From positions 56,933,885 to 56,997,884 of the forward strand of contig CAIIXF020000001.1 in NCBI GenBank assembly GCA_903813345.2: DNA of 64,000 bases. Direction: 5' to 3'. The position numbers and the translations under genes were made by a program. The notes below the pieces were generated by a model. It saw only the letters and a program-made list of their open reading frames with translations, ran no database searches and had not been told where the DNA came from. Within the stretch, counting starts at the first letter, position 1. Every line of letters starts with the position of its first letter. This DNA comes from Owenia fusiformis. Its lineage: Eukaryota > Annelida > Polychaeta > Sabellida > Oweniidae. Shown piece after piece: positions 57,507 through 64,000 of the stretch.

Positions 57507-58961
57507 TTACTTGTGTGGGATACTTTTACTGATGTCTGATTGACTCTTGTTCATGTGTTCATTTCGCTTCAATGCAGCATCTCCTTCAATTTTCACAAGA
57601 CAAATGTTTAGAATTATTGCACAAAAACATAAACTTGCAAATAAAATAAATGTCCATTTTGAGCAAGATTCTCCAAAGCACTCTTTTGATCCTGGTAAGG
57701 AGTTAAGTTCATAACTAAATGCAAAGAATTGTTGAAACCCGTACAACCCAATGCCTTGTCCTAAAAACATAACACCAAGATTCTGTCCGAGATATTTAAA
57801 ACCAAATAATTCAATAACAACCCATTCTATTTGTACAAAAAATACTCCAAGTGAGAAATTCATCAAAATTGAACTGATGAACAGGCCAATGAAACCATCA
57901 TAGAAGAATATTGCAACAATTAAGCTGATAAGCAGGAATGTTGAGCTTGGGAGAAGACCCGCTGATTTAGGCATATGAGGCCATTTTGTTGATATAAAAT
58001 AACGAATCAGCCCTACAAATATTCGTCCCAGTAAAGCAAAAATTGGAAGGACGATTGTATACAATGCAATTTGATCTCCTCGATTAGCAGATTTTAGTAT
58101 GATTGTAATATTATTAATAAATGCTGTAGTAATTCCACCTAAAATCACAGTTATGAGAAAGAGGTAATAAAATTCCAATGTTTTCATAGTTTGCCAAACA
58201 TTAAGATCTGGTGAACATACAGTTATGTCTTTAGTATCTAACTTTTGAATCAGTGTCTTTGTCTCATTAGAATTATTTTGAACCAATTTAGTGACTCTGT
58301 CTTGTTCAGTAGTTTTAAATAGTTCATTCAATTCACTCTCATCTGCTTGGCATGTCCCATATGCAGGAATTTCCTTAACAAATGTTATAGTTAATAAGTT
58401 AATGATCACAGAGAAAACTGCTAGAAATAGCATAAATTCCCCATATTTTTGATTTTCTGCATCTATTATGTGGCCTTGAACAAACAATCCTTGATAGATG
58501 GCGCTAAATATTGTTGGAGCAATCCCGACAACACAACCAAGAATAACTAGTACAGAAGCGAGATGTCGACCTTTAAAATTTTTACAGTTCACACCTGTAA
58601 CCGCAATGTTACTAAATGCAGTTCCGAAATATGTGACAAACTGCATGCAACAGACCAGCCAGGCATTTGCAGCGAAAAATGTTTTAAACTTTGTAGTAAT
58701 CCACAATGATGTAAATCCAAGTCCAGTGAAAATCAGACCAAATGTAGTTGTAACCCTTGGTCCAAACCTGTCAAATACCAGGCCAATTGGCAGAACTGTG
58801 CCCCAATGACCAATTTGTGCACCAATGGCTATATACTCAACTTCTGTCATCGTATAGTTGAAGGTAGCTTTCAAGGCAACCGCATATATGTTAAAACCAT
58901 TTAAGACTCCTTCTAATACCATAGCAAATATCCCAACAAACAGGGGAATATATTTCTGCAT
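57507..58961 (-). CDS. MFS transporter, Nodulin-like/NFD4-type, copy D, intronless, 484 aa
   Basis: Intact frame starting at MQKYIPLFVG; an in-frame ATG 33 nt upstream (58994) gives a non-conserved extension. The MFS signature is GLVFDRFGPRVT. It is closest to copy C in the first six helices and in the charged loop (TKLVQNNSNETKT). Compared with all the other copies it has a Ser-to-Arg change in the loop GLIRYFISTKWPH and a longer C-terminal tail ending in SQSDISKSIPHK instead of NEYMNDKS-type tails. The upstream flank has none of the satellite element seen in units A-C, so its promoter region differs. Substrate unknown. Confidence 0.85.
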   Translation of the reverse strand: MQKYIPLFVGIFAMVLEGVLNGFNIYAVALKATFNYTMTEVEYIAIGAQIGHWGTVLPIGLVFDRFGPRVTTTFGLIFTGLGFTSLWITTKFKTFFAANAWLVCCMQFVTYFGTAFSNIAVTGVNCKNFKGRHLASVLVILGCVVGIAPTIFSAIYQGLFVQGHIIDAENQKYGEFMLFLAVFSVIINLLTITFVKEIPAYGTCQADESELNELFKTTEQDRVTKLVQNNSNETKTLIQKLDTKDITVCSPDLNVWQTMKTLEFYYLFLITVILGGITTAFINNITIILKSANRGDQIALYTIVLPIFALLGRIFVGLIRYFISTKWPHMPKSAGLLPSSTFLLISLIVAIFFYDGFIGLFISSILMNFSLGVFFVQIEWVVIELFGFKYLGQNLGVMFLGQGIGLYGFQQFFAFSYELNSLPGSKECFGESCSKWTFILFASLCFCAIILNICLVKIEGDAALKRNEHMNKSQSDISKSIPHK

Positions 58962-59094
58962 GTTCATTTTTTGTACTGAACTAGTACAGTTCATCTACAG
59001 ATATTGTACTTGACTGTACTTCCTTATTTTTCATCTACAAACTTATGAACCCTACTTGGCCTTTTGAGCCTTATTGAAAATAATTGTTAATGTG

Positions 59095-59265
59095 ATATCA
59101 ATATCAATCTTCATCATTCTAACACTAAGCAGCTGCATCAATTCCATATTCCTAAATGCTCAAAACTATCTCTTCATTATTTGGACACTTATCTTTTGTA
59201 TGCTGCACCAGAATAATTATTAAAATGCATAACTCTCAATATATGTTTAAATCTGCTTAAAGTGT
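59095..59265. repeat. Start of the 3' flank of a fifth (E) unit
   Basis: CACTAAGCAGCTGCAT, CATATTCCTAAATGCTCAAA and the following text match the start of the 3' flank in unit D (55500-55660). It directly follows the 5' end of copy D and is interrupted by non-homologous DNA from 59266. Confidence 0.75.
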
Positions 59266-60487
59266 GCGCCTGACCCGGCTACGTATAGCACAGAGTTTAT
59301 ACTGGCGGATTAGACTAGTTCATTATTTTTATGTGTGTGAAAGCTTTCTCTTATTTGCGTTTTTTTCGTTTAGTACGGTTCTGTTATAATTGCCGAGGTC
59401 ATATAACCGGGATAAAACAATGATTATCGTTGACTGCCCACACACAAAACATACGTTGAGTGAACAGTGTTATTACAAACAACAGGCTTTAGAATACAAA
59501 GCGTAATGTGATAATAAGCTGTACACTACCACTGCTGCATGTACATATTACTAATTTACTAGGGCTCCCAAAGAGTGGATAGGGAGGTTGTGTTTGTCAC
59601 TTTTAAATTTTACATTTCAAAATTGTCATTTTACATGTCATAATTTGTTGGTTTCATTCGTTTAGCCAATCAAAACATTGTAAAACAATAAATTGTCTGT
59701 TACGTACAATCAATTTTGTTCAGTTTTGATTAGTTGTCAGAATAAAGTTACGTTCATCTGAATCCATGTATCAAAACAAAAATCCTATTTTCACTTCAAA
59801 ATACTTCAGTGAGATGAAGGCTCGGAATTGTCACATGCAATAACTTATTGTCGTATTTGTTATTTTATCTTCTCGATAGTAGCATTTAGTCGCACATTTG
59901 ATGCCAGGTCACCTTGTCGCGTACCTCTTTGGGAACCCCACATTTATGTGTGTACTCATGGAAGTAAATTCCCCGGTGTAGCCGAGAGCCACAAACTTTT
60001 CAACAGGTTCGAAATGACCAATTTCTCTCATATATACTCTAAATATTTTATTATTTAGCACCTACAAAGTATTGCTAATAACCATATGTAATTTCAATAA
60101 GGAAACTTATCTGGCTACATATAAATTCAATATCAACACTAGCTGTTCTCTCAACACGTCCTGGCTTACCTTGTGGTGACAAACCCTGGATTTTCGCTAT
60201 TTATAGTTTATCAACACCTGGACGCATGCGCATTTTATAGTTTATCGGGCACTTTAAAACTCTTCATTCATGGATATGAGTCTAAATGATCAAGTTATTT
60301 TTCACTACGATGTTTCATACTACAAAAGAAAATTATCTAATTTCAACTGTTCTATTCAACAGGACTCTAACGGGAAGATTCAGGATTGCCAAAAAGGGAG
60401 AGCAGGCTCAAGAGCGCAAATCCTGTTTTTGAAGGATGTTATTCACAATGTAATTTTTATTAAATTTTCCAGGTAGTTGCTGAAGTC
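59266..60487. other. Insertion of unknown origin in the fifth unit's flank
   Basis: Not present at the corresponding place in units B-D. Contains a weak inverted pair (GGCTCCCAAAGAG at about 59563 and CTCTTTGGGAACC at about 59927). Two ATG frames (59828-60058, 60270-60476) have no recognisable domain. Nature undetermined. Confidence 0.45.
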
Positions 60488-60597
60488 ACATAAGAAGTCA
60501 CACTGAATAATGTATGTTTTTATATTTTTTACATTGTACATCTTGAAGAAATTGTAAATACCATTAAGATACAACATGTAACACATTGCTTTCCTTA
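60488..60597. repeat. Fifth-unit flank continued
   Basis: CATAAGAAGTCACACTGAAT and the following bases match 55717-55820 up to the CTTTCCTTA target site of the next insertion. Confidence 0.8.
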
Positions 60598-62801
60598 GGG
60601 TTTGTAGAAAAAACCGGGTACTGGGTAGTAAATCCTCCATGCTGGGTTCAACTTTGGTACCCGGTACCCGGTCGAAAAAACCGGGTATCAAAGAAATGAA
60701 AATTATGAATATATAACGTGTAAGATTTGTTTTGAATTTACAAAAATGTATGTAACTTCCTTCAAAATTGAACTAGAAGCTTCAAATAAAAAGCATTTTA
60801 AGGCTCTTTTCTTCCTCTATCATCATTGTCATATTTTCATTGGTTATGGGGGGGGGGCGTTGCGATCCAGCATCAGACCCCCTCCTGGCTACGCCTATGA
60901 CATTGTTACTGTAAGACTTAAAGGAATATTCCTTGCCAAACCATCTCTCTCCTCATATGGTAGCTATAACCATATATATGCTTGCCATGTTTAGCAAAAC
61001 ACGCAAAAATGTTTTGATATGGTCAAAGGACAAGGTGCAATTATTGAATATCCCTATGGTCAAAATGAATCATTCGTAGGTGTAACATGAAGAATAAAAT
61101 GTCATATAATACTTTGGAAAATATTAAAGTGCTCGGACACTCATAAGCTGAGATAGGGATCATTTCGTTCAGTAAGGTTGTATTGACTTACATGGGGCTG
61201 TGCACCATTGATTATCACAGAAATACCAAAAATACACTATGACCTGAATCGATTGCAAACTTAATAATTTCACAATACGACACAAATGATTTATCTCATC
61301 AAATGTGCAAATATGAAGTTTGCAATCGATTCAGGTCATACTTAAAATTAAAAGATTGTACATTTTTCATCATTTTTTCCCCTACAAAATGGCTATAGAA
61401 AAATGCTCCAAAAACAACTTTTACACTTATCAAATATCATACAACTTTGTAAAACCAAAGATTATACTATTATATTTCATTATGTAATAACATATTTGGA
61501 TAAGATGCAGGGATGCGTAGGATGTAAATGGATTTTGACAAACACAAAAATACTTCCTGGTTTGGAATCTATGCCTCTATACTTCATGATTGAAATATGA
61601 CCCTAATAAGTGGCCTATACATCAATACAGTGCTGAATATAGGTCAACAAGATACTAGTGTGCATATAAATGTAATAATTGAAGCAGAATACTTATTTTG
61701 AAAAATCAGATGAATTATTTTTATTTTCCCATGGGGAGATCCCAATGAAGGGTGTATAAGGTCCTTTGATCACTTAGAAATGTGATTCTCAATTCCAGTA
61801 AGCTGCCATCTTTAAAATTTCACACAGGAAGTGATGTCATCGACTCTCAACTTTGCATATAGCATTAGGTTAGGAGCTATTAAGAATTACAAAACCAGCT
61901 AAACATTCTTTTTCAACTTTGTATCTTATTTAATCCTTCTGAAAATCTCTTCTTTTATTCTAAGTTGACAAACCCTGAAAATATTTTTGCACAGAAAGTA
62001 GTGATCACTTGTCTAGAAGTGATTTTGTGCTACTTTCATATACTGTTATGGGCAAGGTTATAGAAGTTGAGAGTTGATGACATCACTTCCTGCAAGAAAT
62101 CTTAAAAGATGGCAGCTCACTGGAAATAAGCACTAGATTTTTAAATGATCAATATTGACCATATTAAAACATTTTCCCATGTTTTGCTAAATATGGAAAC
62201 TATATAATATGATTATAGCTACCATATCAAGAGAGAAAGGGTCTGGCAAGGAATATTCCTTTAACAATTTACACTTCAGTGGACATTTCGTCGAAAATTG
62301 TGATAACTTAAATTATGATTAATTATCAAAATCTTACAGGTTGCATCATGTTAATTAACACACGTCACCTCTCTGCTAAAGTAACGATAGCTATTTACAT
62401 ATTTAAATCATAATCAAAACAATTCAATAACCAACATAGGAACTATTGAAAATAGAGTAAGATTGATTTGTCATGTTTTTCAAATCGTCTTATAATGTCA
62501 TAGGCGTAGCCAGGAGGGGGTGCGATCGCATCCCCCCCCCATAACCAATGAAAATATGACCATGCTGATAGAGGAAGAAAAAAGTTCTCAAAATGCTTTT
62601 TATTTGAAGCTTCTAGCTCAATTTTGAAGGAAGTTACATACATTTTTGTAAATTCAAAACAAATCTTACACGTTTTCTAATGCTATATGTAATATATTCG
62701 TATTTTTCGTTTTTTGGGTACCCGGTTTTTTTGACCGGGTACCAATTTTGAACCAAGCATGAAGGATTTACTACCCGGTACCCGTTTTTTTCTACAAACC
62801 C
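60598..62801. mobile_element. 2.2-kb foldback transposon with 9-bp target duplication (GGGTTTGTAG ends)
   Basis: Flanked by the 9-bp direct repeat CTTTCCTTA (60589-60597 and 62802-62810); units B and C show the single-copy empty site. The termini GGGTTTGTAGAAAAAACCGG and inverse are shared with the 506-bp element at 29437-29942. Further nested inverted pairs occur: GGCTACGCCTATGACATT with its inverse near 62500, AAGGAATATTCCTT with its inverse near 62260, TTTGCAATCGATTCAGGTCAT pairs at about 61245-61340, and GATGTCATCGACTCTCAACTT with its inverse near 62065. No transposase frame. The 9-bp duplication suggests the Mutator-like superfamily. Confidence 0.85.
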
Positions 62802-62810
62802 CTTTCCTTA

Positions 62811-63371
62811 TAACATGTAGTCTAAATGTAGTTGAAATTTACAACCCAAAACATATGCCTTTTGTTATCTAGCAGCATATCATAGTCCATATTATTTAAT
62901 TATGAAATAAATTCTCTATAATTTACTTTCTTCTTTTAAATCCTCACATTCAAGAACCATTTATTTTAAGGCTTTTCATACTAACATGTCTTATGCTTAA
63001 AGGCAGAATCAGATATATGGGGGTGACAAAAGCAACATGTACAATTGACCTACCAATCTATTCCTTACAATGTCAAATACAATATCTCCCAAAAAGCTTC
63101 ACGATATGTTATCAATTGGTGAAATTATAAAAGATACAAAGTGCAAAAATGGGTGAAAATGTTTAAATTCTCCCAAGTAATAAGAATTTTAACCATTCTT
63201 ATAGAAAAATAATACATTATTGTAAAAATCTTTAGTTTCCCTGAAATAATAAAGTGTGCACTTTGGGGAATTTTAGAAAATAGACATGAAACTGTGAATA
63301 GGAATGACATAAGCCAGGAATTTTCTAAAATTGAAACAATTATTTGTTATTCTACTCGCTAGATCTGATTC
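62811..63371. repeat. Fifth-unit flank, end
   Basis: Matches unit D flank from the CTTTCCTTA site through CTAGATCTGATTC, including the empty site for the mariner-like element at about 63106. Homology ends abruptly at about 63371, where the adjacent coding fragment begins; the expected fifth MFS gene is not present. Confidence 0.8.
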
Positions 63372-63866
63372 AAAGCTGTGGAATCTGTCATCCTCGACAA
63401 AAACCTGATCAAGGATCTACATCACATGGCCAAGTTTTTCCACACAGGGCAGTTGGAAGTATTTCACTCACTTCTGAATAAATACCTTCCAAAACGTCTG
63501 GAGTTCGACTCAAAACAGATGACAGCAAGGAGCCAGCTAGCAGTATTAGATCACAACTTCAACACAGGAAGGAAGCAGGCTGTTGTAACTCAGGAAACTA
63601 AAACATCTCAGCCCCTTGGAGCACTAAGATTCAACAGTGTGTGGAGAAAAGCAAGCAAGCTATGGGTCATGAAACCAATCTTGGAAGCCAAGTCATATGA
63701 CTATATGAACCTTCTCATGGCCTTGATTCTAAACAACAAGGCTGAGGGTGTAGTTAGACAGCTCTCCTACAATGTACCACAGCACAAGAACATTGCCAGC
63801 CTACAAAAGCCTGATAGAGAGGAACTCCTTCAACGACATTATAAATATACACGCCAGCTAAAGTAG
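63372..63866 (+). pseudogene. Transposase-like protein, C-terminal fragment
   Basis: An open frame without ATG enters from the junction at about 63372 (KAVESVILDK) and runs 165 codons to TAG. Its core is FFHTGQLEVFHSLLNKYLPK followed by MTARSQLAVLDHNFNTGRKQ, then a basic region ending WVMKPILEAKSYDYMNLLMA. This resembles the C-terminal part of a multicopy protein family in fish and invertebrate genomes that I believe is the THAP/Kolobok-type transposase group; the name is tentative. The frame is intact but lacks the N-terminal two thirds, so it is either the last exon of a longer gene or an insertion fragment. Confidence 0.5.
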
Positions 63867-64000
63867 GATGCTTTTTCAACAAGAACAATTTCGACTAGTT
63901 TCATTGTCTCCCAGACTAGGGAAACCAGGGGCAATATGACCACCCCTTTTATTTACTGTGGGAATTTCTTGATAAAAGGTCTGTGTATTTTAGTATCAAC
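63867..64000. other. Window end, no feature recognised
   Basis: Short non-coding tail after the transposase-like frame. Confidence 0.4.

Noticed and set aside
57507-58961. SLC43-type amino acid or nucleobase transporter for the MFS array
   Set aside because: General MFS topology fits, but the conserved loop and helix-4 to helix-5 motifs looked closer to Nodulin-like MFS proteins; kept only as an alternative.
59563-59945. Transposon with GGCTCCCAAAGAG ends
   Set aside because: Only a short imperfect inverted pair was seen, with no duplication and no second copy.

Overview
The window is AT-rich, intron-rich animal nuclear DNA, most likely from a marine invertebrate. The evidence is spliced genes with GT-AG introns, a zona-pellucida (ZP) domain membrane protein, a first exon resembling the animal nuclear-fusion protein Brambleberry, and a heavy load of animal-type transposons (LINE, Tc1, pogo, mariner-like, Mutator-like, TTAA-target elements, a SINE head). 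The phylum cannot be decided from this sequence alone.

Layout. 1-11.8 kb is gene-poor, with a LINE C-terminal fragment at 3.6-4.1 kb and several inverted-repeat elements. 12.35-15.29 kb (+) holds a complete 8-exon gene for a ZP-domain type I membrane protein of 470 aa. 17.0-22.9 kb (-) holds a complete 12-exon gene for a class I (4Fe-4S) fumarate hydratase of 563 aa; every exon phase joins, all three cluster cysteines and the known catalytic residues are present, and the N-terminus looks mitochondrial. Its fourth intron contains a 943-bp nearly perfect palindrome. 24.4-31.9 kb is a mosaic of nested elements, including a 2.15-kb element with 9-bp target duplications; inside it, at 28.64-28.88 kb (+), lies one exon resembling the start of Brambleberry/KAR5/GEX1.

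32.9-63.4 kb is an array of duplicated units, each with one intronless 12-TM major-facilitator gene on the minus strand: copy A (32.95-34.37 kb), copy B (40.13-41.59 kb, pseudogene), copy C (45.05-46.48 kb), copy D (57.51-58.96 kb), plus the 3' flank only of a fifth unit that is cut at about 63.37 kb. The protein resembles the Nodulin-like/NFD4-type MFS group. Because the flanks are duplicated, empty-site comparisons inside the window define several insertions precisely: a LINE with an associated deletion, a TA-flanked mariner-like element, a 9-bp-TSD foldback element, a Tc1 copy in a tandem repeat, and a 388-bp element without a visible duplication. The most unusual element is a 2.18-kb insertion at a TTAA site (48.2-50.4 kb) whose long terminal inverted repeats are built of reiterated CCATGG motifs.

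Functionally, the fumarase belongs to the TCA cycle or fumarate metabolism, the MFS proteins are predicted plasma- or organelle-membrane transporters of unknown substrate, and the ZP protein is a predicted cell-surface or extracellular-matrix polymer precursor. Nothing suggests that they form one pathway. Coordinates of exons were worked out by hand from reading frame and splice-site consistency, and percent identities were not computed.
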